NCBI RefSeq assembly: GCF_029892515.1
Contig: NZ_JARXVF010000003.1
Location: 124,001 to 188,000, forward strand
Direction: 5' to 3'
Source of the DNA: Pseudaminobacter soli (ex Li et al. 2025)
GTDB taxonomy: Bacteria; Pseudomonadota; Alphaproteobacteria; Rhizobiales; Rhizobiaceae
Length of the DNA: 64,000 nucleotides
A program made the position numbers and the translations under genes. Below the pieces are notes generated by a model, which was not told the DNA's origin, made no database searches, and worked only from the letters and a program-made list of their open reading frames with translations. Shown piece by piece: positions 34,789 through 47,063 of this stretch. Positions within the stretch are counted from its first letter, which is position 1, and each line of letters opens with the position of its first letter.

Positions 34789-35436
34789 CTACATGCCCAC
34801 CACTGCCTTCACCGCATAGCCGCGATAGAGCGTCTCGAAAAAGACGCTCGAGGCGCGCTTGCCAGCTTCGGCTTCCAGTTCTTGGCGCAGCGTCGCGCGC
34901 GGCTCGACATGGAATTTTGCCAGCCAGGCCCGCAGCATAGAGCGGAACCATCGGGGCAGCCGCTCCTGCTGGCCGAAGTCGACCACATGCAGCGAGCCCT
35001 CGGGCTTCAGCACGGTGAGTGCTGCGCTGACGGTTTTTTCCCAGCCGGGGATCATCGACAGCGAATAGGAAACAAAGACGCGGTCGAATTTTTCGATCCC
35101 AAACAGGTTTTGGGCGTCGAAGTCGGTGGCGTCGCCGCGCGCCAGCGTCACGCGGCCGGAAATGCCTTCACGTGCGATCGCGGCTTTCGCCGTCTCCAGC
35201 ATTTCGGTGGAAATATCGAGGCCATAGAAGCGCGCATCCGGATAGCGCCGGGCCGCCAGCACGATGTTGCGCCCCGTTCCGCAGCCCAGTTCCAGCACGC
35301 TGCCGCCGGCCGGCACGTTGAGCCCGTCGATCATGCGATCACGGCCGAGAAGGTAATATTTGCGCGTAAAATCGTAGATGTGGCGCTGGTGCCGGTAGAT
35401 GCTGTCCATCAGCCCGGAGTGATCCGTCCCGCTCAT
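34789..35436 (-). CDS. btaB: Betaine lipid synthesis N-methyltransferase BtaB
   Basis: A 215-aa SAM-dependent methyltransferase with motif I LELGCGTG at 49-55 and the LYGLDIS acidic loop. Its place 11 bp after btaA on the same strand identifies it as BtaB, which trimethylates diacylglyceryl-homoserine to DGTS at the membrane. DGTS replaces phospholipids when phosphate is low. It resembles PmtA-type enzymes, but the linkage to btaA argues for the betaine-lipid pathway. The Pho box before btaA should control both genes. Confidence 0.9.
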   Translation of the reverse strand: MSGTDHSGLMDSIYRHQRHIYDFTRKYYLLGRDRMIDGLNVPAGGSVLELGCGTGRNIVLAARRYPDARFYGLDISTEMLETAKAAIAREGISGRVTLARGDATDFDAQNLFGIEKFDRVFVSYSLSMIPGWEKTVSAALTVLKPEGSLHVVDFGQQERLPRWFRSMLRAWLAKFHVEPRATLRQELEAEAGKRASSVFFETLYRGYAVKAVVGM

Positions 35437-35447
35437 GGAAAGCCCCC

Positions 35448-36689
35448 TCAGTTCTTCACATAGAGGTGGAAGCCGCCATAGATGGCCGAGCGGTCACGGG
35501 CCGAGAATTCTCGCGATTGCTCGGCCTCGTAGCGCCACTGGTCGAGCAAGGCTGGTGACAGGCGACCGGGCAGCAGGCTCGCCTCGGCAGCGGTGCGGAA
35601 GATCACGCGCGCGCCGGGGGCGGCGGTGCGGCTGATCTCGCCCCACAGCGCGTTGAGCTGCTCGTCGCTCATCCAGTCCTGCGCGTCGAGCAGGATGAAG
35701 CGGTCGACCGAGCCGGCCGGCTTGCCCGCCAGAAGCTCGGTGAAGTTGGCGTGATGCAGGCTCACGCGGTCGAGATTGTCGCGGATCGTGGCGTAGTTGT
35801 CCGCTTCGAGATAGGCGGGCAGGGCCGCCTCACCGGGCTGGGGGTAGCGGCGCGCCAGCGCCTGCCAGGCGAAGTAGTTGTCCTTCAGCGCAAAATGACA
35901 GGTCAGCTTTTCGAGCCGCGCCGAGAGCACGCTCGCCATGGTGCCGTCGCCCGAGGTGATCAGCTTGTCGTACTGTGCGGGCGGGATGCCGAGGCCGAAC
36001 AGCGAGGATTTGCGCGAGGTTGCCCAGCGCACCAGCTTGCGGCGGAAGATCGGCTCGAGCCGTTCCTTGAAGAAGCGGCGCTGCTCGGCAATCGTGGTCG
36101 CCGACATCATCTCCGACACGTCCACGCCATAGAGACGCGCAGTGCGGTGCCCGGCGGCGATGAACAGTCCGAGCAGCCCCTTGCGGTAGAAATTGTTGTC
36201 GAAGGCGGCGATGCGGCGCTTACCGTGCCAGCCGCGCTTTTCCCAATAGGCACGCGTCGTGCGGTCGAGATGCGGGGCGACGAAGCGGTCGTAGGCGGCG
36301 GAATTGTGCGGATTGCCGGGGCTGCCGAAGAAGCGGAACAGATCGGTCTGCGAGGGCAGGTGGGCAACTGCCGCGAGCTTCATGCGGTTCAGCGCGATAT
36401 GGGCGGTGTTGAGGTCGACTGCGTCGATGTGGGCCGGGGACCGGGTGAGATAGGCCAGCACGTTGCAGCCGCCCGAGGCGATGGTGACGACGCGGTGGCC
36501 TTCGCCGAGCTCCATGGCCTCGATGTCGACGTCAGGGTCTTCCCAGATCTGCGGATAGACGAGGCCGGAAAACAGCAGGGTGAACAGGCGCTCCGAAAAC
36601 CCTTCCTTCGAGAGAGCGCGGTTGCGGTAGACGGCTTTTCCAAGGCGCTTGTTGCGGGCGAAACCGATTTCCGAGGACAGGTCGGCCAT
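35448..36689 (-). CDS. btaA: S-adenosylmethionine:diacylglycerol 3-amino-3-carboxypropyl transferase BtaA
   Basis: A 413-aa DUF3419 enzyme that moves the aminocarboxypropyl group of SAM to diacylglycerol, the first step of DGTS synthesis. Characteristic stretches are YPQIWEDPDVDIEAMEL, TIASGGCNVLAYL, DAVDLNTAHIALNRMKLAA and LLDAQDWMSDEQLNALW. I chose ATG 36689 (MADLSSEIGF). The longer frame would start at 36740, inside the Pho box. The ribosome site is weak. A Pho box lies about 50 bp upstream. Confidence 0.92.
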   Translation of the reverse strand: MADLSSEIGFARNKRLGKAVYRNRALSKEGFSERLFTLLFSGLVYPQIWEDPDVDIEAMELGEGHRVVTIASGGCNVLAYLTRSPAHIDAVDLNTAHIALNRMKLAAVAHLPSQTDLFRFFGSPGNPHNSAAYDRFVAPHLDRTTRAYWEKRGWHGKRRIAAFDNNFYRKGLLGLFIAAGHRTARLYGVDVSEMMSATTIAEQRRFFKERLEPIFRRKLVRWATSRKSSLFGLGIPPAQYDKLITSGDGTMASVLSARLEKLTCHFALKDNYFAWQALARRYPQPGEAALPAYLEADNYATIRDNLDRVSLHHANFTELLAGKPAGSVDRFILLDAQDWMSDEQLNALWGEISRTAAPGARVIFRTAAEASLLPGRLSPALLDQWRYEAEQSREFSARDRSAIYGGFHLYVKN

Positions 36690-36738
36690 GGCAAGGAGAT
36701 TCCCCGTTTGCGTTGGAGCAAGCGGGTAACGCAGCGGC

Positions 36739-36756
36739 ATGACAGGCCGGTGACAG
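36739..36756 (-). promoter_or_regulatory. Pho box (PhoB binding site) of btaA-btaB
   Basis: On the minus strand the site reads CTGTCAC-CGGC-CTGTCAT, two 7-bp direct repeats spaced by 4 bp, with 13 of 14 matches to the CTGTCAT-N4-CTGTCAT consensus. It is 49 bp upstream of the btaA ATG. PhoB control of btaAB is known in Sinorhizobium meliloti. Confidence 0.85.
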
Positions 36757-36791
36757 TTTCGTGGCGAAGCACAGGCGCTTCGCCAAACACC

Positions 36792-40427
<3,636 letters not shown>

Positions 40428-40651
40428 CATTCCCTCGGGCCGGTTGGTGCAAGGGTTATTGCAGCGATGTCGCCAGAACATCAATGCTCGATACGAAAGT
40501 GATGATCTTACCCTTCGGGCGGCCTGGCAAAAGCTGTTCTGACGAAATGTTTCCGCGTGTCAGTGTAAGTGACGCAACCGTTTCCGGCCTTGCCCGTTCT
40601 TGCGATGACTTGCCCGGTTCGCCGGGCACTGGCTGTGAAGGAGATATGTAA
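40428..40651. other. Divergent intergenic region, oxoprolinase and small lipoprotein genes; no gene seen
   Basis: 224 bp that must hold the promoters of the minus-strand oxoprolinase and the plus-strand lipoprotein. I see no convincing palindrome or ORF. Confidence 0.45.
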
Positions 40652-40852
40652 ATGAGGAAGGTTATTCTGGCGTCCGTTTCCGCTGTCGCTCTGTTCGGCA
40701 TTGCCGCATGCAGCGAGAGCAGCGACAAGACGACGACACAGAGCACCAAGCCGGCAACTACAGAAACGACGAAGCCTCCGGCAGCCGCACCGAGCACGAC
40801 AACGCCCGATACCGGAACGCAGCAGCCCAAGCCTGCCGCGCCGGCGCAGTGA
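40652..40852 (+). CDS. Small Thr/Pro/Ala-rich lipoprotein
   Basis: A 66-aa protein with a signal peptide and lipobox (GIAAC, Cys20). The mature part of about 46 residues is low-complexity: rich in Thr, Lys, Pro and Ala, with no domain. AAGGAGA lies before ATG 40652. The composition suggests an extended linker tethered to the membrane. No function can be assigned. A hairpin lies about 60 bp downstream. Confidence 0.7.
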   Translation: MRKVILASVSAVALFGIAACSESSDKTTTQSTKPATTETTKPPAAAPSTTTPDTGTQQPKPAAPAQ

Positions 40853-40870
40853 GTTAGTGCCAGTCGAGTA

Positions 40871-40900
40871 CGTGTAATCTGAGTGCGCGTGATCTGAGTA
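40871..40900. repeat. Two-copy 15-bp tandem repeat after the lipoprotein gene
   Basis: CGTGTAATCTGAGTG (40871-40885) is followed directly by CGCGTGATCTGAGTA (40886-40900), 12 of 15 bases identical. It is non-coding and of unknown meaning. Confidence 0.5.
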
Positions 40901-40911
40901 AAACCATGCCA

Positions 40912-40945
40912 CGGGAAAAGGCCGGTCGCGGCTGGCCTTTTCCCG
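40912..40945 (+). terminator. Hairpin after the small lipoprotein gene
   Basis: CGGGAAAAGGCC (40912-40923) pairs exactly with GGCCTTTTCCCG (40934-40945), a 12-bp stem with a 10-nt loop. T residues are inside the stem, not after it, so this is a likely but not certain terminator. Confidence 0.5.
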
Positions 40946-41017
40946 CGCGCTGTCAAAGCATGATCCTGCCAGCAATGGGCCTCGCATAACGTCTGATTTC
41001 CGCTTAAAGAAGTTGCC

Positions 41018-41737
41018 ATGTCGATTTGGGATCGCATAGGCGACTTCGTCATCCGCATTTCCAATTCCGCCAAGGCCGGTGTCGCCGACCTCGTGGAAGC
41101 CTTGCGCACGGTGTTCGAAGGCGACGCCGAGCTTCGCCGGCGCGTTGCCTTCTCGGTGGCGATGATCGCGCTTTCGGCGAAGATGGCCAAGGCCGACGGC
41201 ATCGTGACCGAGGACGAGATCCGCGCCTTTCGCGAGATCTTTTCGGTCCCACCGGAAGAAGCGCGCAACGTGGCGCGGCTCTATGACATCGCCAAGCAGG
41301 ACGTTGCCGGTTTCGAAATCTATGCCGAGCGCATGGCTCGGCTCTGCGGCACTGGGCACAAGAACTGTGCGATGCTGGAGGATATTCTCGACGGTCTGTT
41401 CCACATCGCCAAGGCGGACGGCCTTGTGCATGAGCGCGAAAGCGACTTCCTCAAGCGCGTGTCCGAGATCTTCCAGATCGAGGACGAGCACTACCAGACC
41501 ATTCTCGCGCGGCATCTCGATCTGGGCGAATCCGATCCGTACCGTGTGCTCGGCATCGAGCGGGGGCGTCCCTTCGCCGATGTCCGCGCCCACTATCGCC
41601 GCCTCATCGCGCATCATCATCCCGACCGCCTGATCGCACGCGGCCTGCCGGAAGAGTTTGTCCGGATTGCCACGACGCGCGTTGCCGCGATCAATGCCGC
41701 CTATGAGCTGATCGAAAAGTCGGCGCGCGCGGCATGA
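41018..41737 (+). CDS. TerB-DnaJ protein (DjlA-like co-chaperone)
   Basis: A 239-aa protein. A TerB/acidic helical domain (about residues 35-165, with AKMAKADGIVTEDEIRAFREIF and FHIAKADGLVHERESDFLKRVSEIF) is followed by a C-terminal J domain (175-235) with the HHPD motif in LIAHHHPDRLIARG. It lacks the N-terminal TM of E. coli DjlA, so it is probably cytoplasmic. It likely recruits DnaK. Its last four bases overlap the amidase gene (ATGA). Confidence 0.85.
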   Translation: MSIWDRIGDFVIRISNSAKAGVADLVEALRTVFEGDAELRRRVAFSVAMIALSAKMAKADGIVTEDEIRAFREIFSVPPEEARNVARLYDIAKQDVAGFEIYAERMARLCGTGHKNCAMLEDILDGLFHIAKADGLVHERESDFLKRVSEIFQIEDEHYQTILARHLDLGESDPYRVLGIERGRPFADVRAHYRRLIAHHHPDRLIARGLPEEFVRIATTRVAAINAAYELIEKSARAA

Positions 41738-42498
41738 GCGGCTTTTCGCCCGACTTCGCCGGCGCCGAGGTCCGCGTCTCCCCGAATTTTACGCAGCGCC
41801 GGGGCACCGACAAGCCCGACATGGTCATTCTTCATTACACGGGGATGCCGACGGGTGCGGAAGCGGAAGCCTGGCTGTGCGACCCCGCCAGCGAGGTGTC
41901 GTCGCATTACATCGTCCACGAGGACGGCCGCATCGTGCAGATGGTGCGCGAGAGCGATCGCGCATGGCATGCGGGCAAGAGCTCCTGGCGGGGCGTTACC
42001 GACGTGAACTCTTGGTCGGTGGGGATCGAAGTCGTCAATCCGGGCCACATATTGGGCTACACGGCCTTCCCGAGGTGCCAGATTGAGGCCGTAATTGCGC
42101 TCTGCGGTAACATAACCGTGCGTCACGGCATCGTCCCGGAGAGAATTTTAGCACATTCTGATGTGTCACCCGGTCGCAAGGTTGATCCCGGTGAAAAGTT
42201 CCCCTGGCGAGTTTTGGCGAAGGCTGGCGTCGGCCATTTCGTCGAGCCGGCGCGTGCGAAAAACGGGCCGGTTTTGCGGCCCGGCGACCAGGGCGCGGAA
42301 GTCGAGAAACTGCAGTCGATGCTTTCGCTTTATGGCTATGGCATTGAAATAACGGGAAGTTTCGATCAGGAGACGGAAACCGTCGTCGCCGCGTTCCAGC
42401 GCCACTTCCGTCCGCGCCAGGTGGACGGCGTAGCCGATCCCTCGACGATTGAGACACTCCGTCGTCTTCTTTCGACGCTTCCCCGCGGGGCGGCTTGA
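41734..42498 (+). CDS. N-acetylmuramoyl-L-alanine amidase, AmpD-like, with peptidoglycan-binding domain
   Basis: A 254-aa Amidase_2 zinc enzyme. Ligands His34 (LHYTG), His141 and Asp151 (AHSDVSPGRKVDPG) are present. A C-terminal PG_binding_1 domain covers about 175-245. No signal peptide is apparent, so it may act in the cytoplasm on anhydro-muropeptides like AmpD, or be exported by other means; the binding domain is typical of AmiD/AmpDh forms. Its coupling to a DnaJ-type gene is common in Rhizobiales. ATG 41734. Confidence 0.88.
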   Translation: MSGFSPDFAGAEVRVSPNFTQRRGTDKPDMVILHYTGMPTGAEAEAWLCDPASEVSSHYIVHEDGRIVQMVRESDRAWHAGKSSWRGVTDVNSWSVGIEVVNPGHILGYTAFPRCQIEAVIALCGNITVRHGIVPERILAHSDVSPGRKVDPGEKFPWRVLAKAGVGHFVEPARAKNGPVLRPGDQGAEVEKLQSMLSLYGYGIEITGSFDQETETVVAAFQRHFRPRQVDGVADPSTIETLRRLLSTLPRGAA

Positions 42499-42684
42499 GC
42501 GCGGCGAATCGCGGTATCAAATTACATACTGTTACTTAATGTGATTTAAGTGGCCTTCTTTGCCGCCCATTCGGTGGGCAAATCCCTCCTCGTGTGACGG
42601 CAAGCTATCCAATAGATGGCCGGCTGTTGAGTAAGGGTAGCTGCATGAAGACACTTCATGCGGCCAATAAAAGACAAGGTACAC

Positions 42685-43434
42685 ATGAAACGAATGACCG
42701 CGATGGCGGCAGCCATTGCTGCCGCGTTCACCAGCTTTGCCGCAAACGCGCAGCCCCTCGTATCGAAGAGCTCCGATTCAGCTGACAATGCTTCTGTCGT
42801 ATCTGCGGTTGACGGAAACAATTCGCTGCCAGGAGTGTGGGGATCCAACAATTCGCTCGACCTGACCGCTGCCCATGGAATGAAGGCCAAGCGGGGCAAG
42901 GCGAAGCACTCGAAGCATCGCCATCACGCCAGCCTCGGTGGCAAGCACCGCGTCAAGGTGGCCCTGAACACCCGCCGCGGCGGTGGTCTCCCGGGCGTCG
43001 ATCCCGTCCATACCGGTTCGATCGCTCAGAACGCGGCCGCTGCCACTCCGCAGCTCGCCAAGGCGCAGTACAGCTCCATCGTTTCCCGCTATGCCGCTGC
43101 CTACGGCGTTCCGGCGGAACTCGCTCATGCCGTCATCAAGGTCGAGAGCAACTACCGCGCCAATGTTCGCGGCGGCGCCGGTGAAATCGGCCTGATGCAG
43201 ATCAAGCCCTCGACCGCCCGCATGATGGGCTACAGCGGCAACGCGAACGGCCTGTTCAACCCCGAGACCAACATCAAGTACGGCATGAAGTATCTGGCCC
43301 AGGCCCACTCGCTCAGCGGTGGCACCACCTGCGGCACGATCCTGAAGTACAATGCCGGCCACGGCGCCAAGCGCATGAACCCGGTTTCGGCGGCTTACTG
43401 CAGCAAGGTGAAGCAGCAGCTCGCGATGAACTAA
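42685..43434 (+). CDS. Lytic transglycosylase (SLT type), exported
   Basis: A 249-aa protein with a signal peptide cleaved near residue 22 (FAANA-QP). A basic, His/Lys-rich linker (about 65-100) precedes the SLT domain of about 125-245. Catalytic Glu154 is in VIKVESNYRANVRGGAGEIGLMQIKPSTARMMGY. It would cut murein glycan strands. AAGG at 42676-42679 supports ATG 42685 over the upstream in-frame ATG at 42658. The basic region may bind teichoic-like or nucleic polyanions; that is a guess. Confidence 0.88.
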   Translation: MKRMTAMAAAIAAAFTSFAANAQPLVSKSSDSADNASVVSAVDGNNSLPGVWGSNNSLDLTAAHGMKAKRGKAKHSKHRHHASLGGKHRVKVALNTRRGGGLPGVDPVHTGSIAQNAAAATPQLAKAQYSSIVSRYAAAYGVPAELAHAVIKVESNYRANVRGGAGEIGLMQIKPSTARMMGYSGNANGLFNPETNIKYGMKYLAQAHSLSGGTTCGTILKYNAGHGAKRMNPVSAAYCSKVKQQLAMN

Positions 43435-43487
43435 TTGCGAGCTTGGGGGACAAATCCATCAAGCTCGGTCCAGCCGGCAGTTTTCGT

Positions 43488-43516
43488 TTGCGTTTTGGCG
43501 CACGAATGACTTTATA
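43488..43516 (+). promoter_or_regulatory. rnpB promoter (-35/-10)
   Basis: TTGCGT (43488-43493), 17-bp spacer, TTTATA (43511-43516). The predicted start at about 43522 agrees with the RNA's 5' helix. Confidence 0.65.
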
Positions 43517-43520
43517 CGCA

Positions 43521-43920
43521 TGCCAGCTGGCCGGGCGGCCGCACTCGCAAGCGCCGAAAGGCCGCGAGTGAGGAAAGTCCGGGCTCCATGGAAACACGGT
43601 GCCGGATAATGACCGGCGGGGGTGACCCCAGGGATAGTGCCACAGAAAGCAAACCGCCGCGGATTCCGCGGTAAGGGTGAAAGGGTGGGGTAAGAGCCCA
43701 CCGCGCGACTGGCGACAGGAGCGGCACGGTAAACCCCACCGGGAGCAAAACCGAATAGGGATGACACGAGGGGCGACCCTCAGAGCTGTTTCTGGCTTGG
43801 TCATCCGGGTAGGTTGCGTGAGGCGCATGGCAACATGCGTCCAAGATGAATGGCCGCCACGTTCTTGTGCCGCAAGGCGCAAGGGCCATACAGAACCCGG
43901 CTTATAGGCCGGCTGGCACA
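43521..43920 (+). ncRNA. rnpB: RNase P RNA (rnpB, bacterial type A)
   Basis: About 400-nt catalytic RNA that trims the 5' leader of tRNA precursors. TGCCAGCTGGCC (43521-43532) pairs with GGCCGGCTGGCA (43907-43918) to form P1. The universally conserved P4 strand GAGGAAAGTCCGGGCTC is at 43570-43586, the ACAGAAAGC motif is near 43642, and the distal P4 partner ACAGAACCCGGCTTATAGGC is at 43890-43909. The order and length fit alphaproteobacterial type A RNA. A T-run (43922-43927) follows directly. Ends are good to a few bases. Confidence 0.93.
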
Positions 43921-43964
43921 CCTTTTTCTGCAGATCCCCGGCCTTTGCCGGGTGGGTCGGACTG

Positions 43965-44006
43965 GAGCGGCGGGCATCCCGAGGGATGCCCTTGATCCGC
44001 TCTATT
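43965..44006. terminator. Long hairpin between rnpB and the convergent lyase gene
   Basis: GAGCGG (43965-43970) pairs with CCGCTC (43997-44002), with an inner stem GGGCATCC/GGATGCCC. TATTTC follows. It may end rnpB read-through or the convergent gene's transcript. Confidence 0.55.
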
Positions 44007-44064
44007 TCATTGTTTTAGGCGCATTTGTGCGACGCCAAGTTATTTCGCTCGGTCGCAAAATGTT

Positions 44065-45180
44065 CTAGCTGCCGACCCGATCGAGCGATGCCGCGATCGC
44101 CGCCCACAGTTCCTCGACCGGCTCGCAGCCCACCGCGATGCGCACGAAGCCAGGTGCCACGGCATCGCCGCGCTTGTTGCGCCGCTCGGCGGATGTGTGG
44201 ACGCTGCCGAAGGAGGTGGCGGCCTGCATCAGCGGACAGCCATTGATGAAATCCTCCGCCTTGTCCGCCGTCGCCAGCACGAGGCTGACCAGGAAGCCGA
44301 AGCGCTCCATCTGGGCGCGGGCGAGATTGTGCGAGGGGTCGTCCTCAAGGCCCGGATACCGAACCAACTGAACAGCCGGGTGCTGCTTTAGCCGCCGGGC
44401 GATGGTCTCCGCCGACGAGCACATGCGATCAAACCGCACCTCGAGCGTTTCAAGGCCGCGATGCACGAGCCATGCGTCGAACGGGCTCGGAATGCTGCCC
44501 GACATGGTGCGCCAGTCGTGCACGGCGGCCATGATTTCCTCGTTGCGGCTGGCGACATGACCGAAGAGCGCATCGGAATGGCCGTTGGGCGCTTTGGTGT
44601 CGGCGGCGACGACGATGTCTGCGCCGAGTTCCAGAGGGCGCTGGCCGTAGGGCGTCATGGTGGTGTTGTCGACAACCACGATTGCGCCGGCCGCATGTGC
44701 GGCTTCAGCCACCGCCGCGATGTCGCAGATGTCCAGATTCGGGTTCGATGGGCTTTCGACGAAAACCAGCCGGTAGCCCTCGAAGCCGCCATCAAGGAAA
44801 GTCGCGGTCGGCCGCGTATCGACGCTGATGCCGAGCTTGGTAAGGAAGCGATCCGCCAGGATGCGCGTGGTGTGATAGCCGTCCGCCGGCAGCAGCACGC
44901 GGTCGCCCGTCTTGAGCAGCGCGAACATCACCGCGGCAATCGCCGCCATGCCGGAGGGAAATGTTAGGCTTTTGGCGCTTTCGAGATGCGTCAGCATCTC
45001 TTCGACCGCGTCCCAGGTCGGGTTCGAAAACCGCCCGTACTGATGAACTCCCGTCGATTCGCCGGGCGTGTGGAAGGTCGCGGCCTGGACGAGGGGCAGG
45101 GGAACGGGATCGCCGGTTTCGAGGCTCCTGCCGCGGAGGTGGATGAGCGAGGCTGCGCGCGACTGCATGGATTGAGTCAT
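44065..45180 (-). CDS. Cystathionine gamma-lyase/gamma-synthase-family PLP enzyme
   Basis: A 371-aa Cys/Met-metabolism PLP enzyme. The PLP lysine is Lys196 in AADTKAPNGHSD; SFPSGMAA-type FPSGMAA is at 74-80, and the SPSNP motif is in VFVESPSNPNLDICD. It would act in transsulfuration or on a related thioether; lyase or synthase direction cannot be told from sequence. ATG 45180 is chosen because similarity starts here; the ribosome site is weak. It faces rnpB and diverges from mraZ. Confidence 0.83.
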   Translation of the reverse strand: MTQSMQSRAASLIHLRGRSLETGDPVPLPLVQAATFHTPGESTGVHQYGRFSNPTWDAVEEMLTHLESAKSLTFPSGMAAIAAVMFALLKTGDRVLLPADGYHTTRILADRFLTKLGISVDTRPTATFLDGGFEGYRLVFVESPSNPNLDICDIAAVAEAAHAAGAIVVVDNTTMTPYGQRPLELGADIVVAADTKAPNGHSDALFGHVASRNEEIMAAVHDWRTMSGSIPSPFDAWLVHRGLETLEVRFDRMCSSAETIARRLKQHPAVQLVRYPGLEDDPSHNLARAQMERFGFLVSLVLATADKAEDFINGCPLMQAATSFGSVHTSAERRNKRGDAVAPGFVRIAVGCEPVEELWAAIAASLDRVGS

Positions 45181-45581
45181 GGTTTGCTGGGCTTTCGGCG
45201 GTTTGTGCGACTGCCGAAAAGCTATTCCGGCCGGGCGCGCGGCACAAGGACAGACACCTTGGTTAGCCACTTCTAAACGTTTCGTTAGTCTTAATGGAGG
45301 ATAAAGACGGCAATGCCGCCAATGTTGCCGCAAGCGACGGTTAGGCGGGAGTTGTGCAGCCCGTTCCCGTTGACGCCCATATTGGCCCATGTTATCCCGT
45401 TCGGACAATCAAGACTTCGTTTCGGTCCTGGGTGAAGCGTCCCCCAAGCAAGCAGCCAATCCGGCTGCGCTGGGCGGCATTTTTGCATTCGAAAACAAGG
45501 GATTCGTGGCGAAGGCGCAGCCTGGTTGCCCCATTGTGGGCATGGTGGCTGGTGGCGCGACGGAGGCGGCAAAACCTAGCG
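45181..45581. other. 401-bp divergent region upstream of mraZ; promoter zone of the dcw cluster
   Basis: No supported gene. It carries GTGGG/GTGGC repeats at 45536, 45545 and 45552, just before mraZ, reminiscent of MraZ operators, and a single GANTC site (GATTC, 45511-45515). A 16-codon frame at 45294 has no convincing ribosome site. The dcw promoter must lie here. Confidence 0.5.
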
Positions 45582-46046
45582 ATGGACCGGTTTCTGTCAA
45601 ATGCGGTGAACAGGATCGACGCCAAGGGACGCGTCTCGGTTCCCGCACATTTCCGCTCGGTTTTGCAGAAGCGCGGCTACGGCGATCTCTATGCGCTTCG
45701 GGCGCTCGACAGCGCGGCGCTGGACGTGGGTGGTCTCGACCTTCTCGATCGCTACGAACAACGGATTGCGCAGGAGGACCCGTTCCTGCGCACGGCGGAC
45801 GACATGTCCTTCTTCTGTCATGGGGACGGAATGTTCCTGAAGATGGATCAGGATGGCCGCATCACCGTTACAGATTTCATGCGCGAGCACACAGGCATCT
45901 CCCTGGAGGTGGCTTTCGTGGGGCGCGGCACCTTTTTCCAGATGTGGGAGCCGGACCGGTTGCGCATTCATGGAGCAGAGGTGAGGGCAAGACTTTTGAG
46001 GCTTCGGCAGGCGACTGGCACGAAGCAAGCAGGAGAAACGGAATGA
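45582..46046 (+). CDS. mraZ: Transcriptional regulator MraZ
   Basis: A 154-aa protein with two SpoVT/AbrB-like folds: [22 protein letters not shown] at the start and [23 protein letters not shown] in the second half. MraZ binds repeats in its own promoter and tunes dcw expression. ATG 45582 gives the conserved start; in the strict sense its ribosome site (GGAGG about 15 nt upstream) is rather distant. The stop overlaps the rsmH start region. Confidence 0.93.
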   Translation: MDRFLSNAVNRIDAKGRVSVPAHFRSVLQKRGYGDLYALRALDSAALDVGGLDLLDRYEQRIAQEDPFLRTADDMSFFCHGDGMFLKMDQDGRITVTDFMREHTGISLEVAFVGRGTFFQMWEPDRLRIHGAEVRARLLRLRQATGTKQAGETE

Positions 46047-47059
46047 TGGCGGGCAGCGGCGAAGACGATCATGCCGTTGGCGGACCGGTCCGCCACATTC
46101 CGGTTCTTTTGGAAGAGGTGATTGCGGCCTTGGCCCTCAAGCAGGGCGAGACCATCGTGGACGGCACCTTCGGCGCCGGCGGCTACACGCGCGCCATATT
46201 GGCGGCGGGCGCCAATGTCATTGCCATAGACCGTGACCCCGACGCCATTTCGGCCGGCCGTGAACTCGAAAGCCAGTCGGGCGGCCGTCTTCGGCTTGTG
46301 CAGGCGCCGTTCTCCGGCCTCGACGCCCATGCCGAACAGGTCGATGGCGTGGTGCTCGACATCGGTGTTTCGTCCATGCAGCTCGACCAGGCCGAGCGCG
46401 GCTTTTCCTTTCGCTCCGACGGGCCGCTCGACATGCGCATGGCGCAGCAGGGCGTCAGCGCGGCTGATGTGGTCAACCGCTTCAAGGCGGGCGATCTCGC
46501 CCGCATCTTCGGCTTCCTGGGCGAGGAGCGCCATGCCGGCCGCATAGCGCGCATGATCGAAAGACGCCGCGCTTCGCAGCCCTTCGAACGCACGCGCGAC
46601 CTGGCCGAAGCCATCGCCGACACCGTGGGGCGCAATCCCAAGGACAAGATCCATCCGGCGACGCGCGTCTTCCAGGCGCTGCGCATCTACGTAAACGATG
46701 AGCTCGGGGAACTGGCGCGGGCGCTGTTTGCGGCCGAGCGGGCATTGAAGCCCGGCGGCCGGCTGGTCGTGGTGACGTTCCATTCGCTCGAGGACCGCAT
46801 CGTCAAGCGCTTCATCGCCGACCGCTCGGGTACGGCCGCCGGTTCGCGCTATCTGCCTGAAACGCAAGTGAAATCGGCGACGTTCGAGAAGTCGGGCGGC
46901 GCAGTGGGGCCGACCGAAGGCGAGATCGAGGCCAATCCGCGCGCCCGCTCGGCCAAGCTTCGTGCCGCGATCCGCACCGAGGCGCCCGTCCGTGCGCCCG
47001 ATCTGTCGATATTCGGCCTGCCGAAGCTTCCTGAAGTCCGGTCAGCCGGGGAAAGGTAG
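46043..47059 (+). CDS. rsmH: 16S rRNA (cytosine(1402)-N(4))-methyltransferase RsmH (MraW)
   Basis: A 338-aa SAM-dependent methyltransferase. Motif [14 protein letters not shown] is followed by the [28 protein letters not shown] block and the [24 protein letters not shown] region. It modifies C1402 in 16S rRNA. Two adjacent ATGs (46043, 46046) overlap the mraZ stop, with AGGAG at 46031-46035. Second gene of the dcw cluster. Confidence 0.95.
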   Translation: MMAGSGEDDHAVGGPVRHIPVLLEEVIAALALKQGETIVDGTFGAGGYTRAILAAGANVIAIDRDPDAISAGRELESQSGGRLRLVQAPFSGLDAHAEQVDGVVLDIGVSSMQLDQAERGFSFRSDGPLDMRMAQQGVSAADVVNRFKAGDLARIFGFLGEERHAGRIARMIERRRASQPFERTRDLAEAIADTVGRNPKDKIHPATRVFQALRIYVNDELGELARALFAAERALKPGGRLVVVTFHSLEDRIVKRFIADRSGTAAGSRYLPETQVKSATFEKSGGAVGPTEGEIEANPRARSAKLRAAIRTEAPVRAPDLSIFGLPKLPEVRSAGER

Positions 47060-47063
47060 GAAC

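Noticed and set aside
45250-45300. Possible CtrA boxes (CTAA-N7-GTTA type) before mraZ
   Set aside because: Half-sites deviate from TTAA and the spacing is ambiguous; not enough to report as a site.
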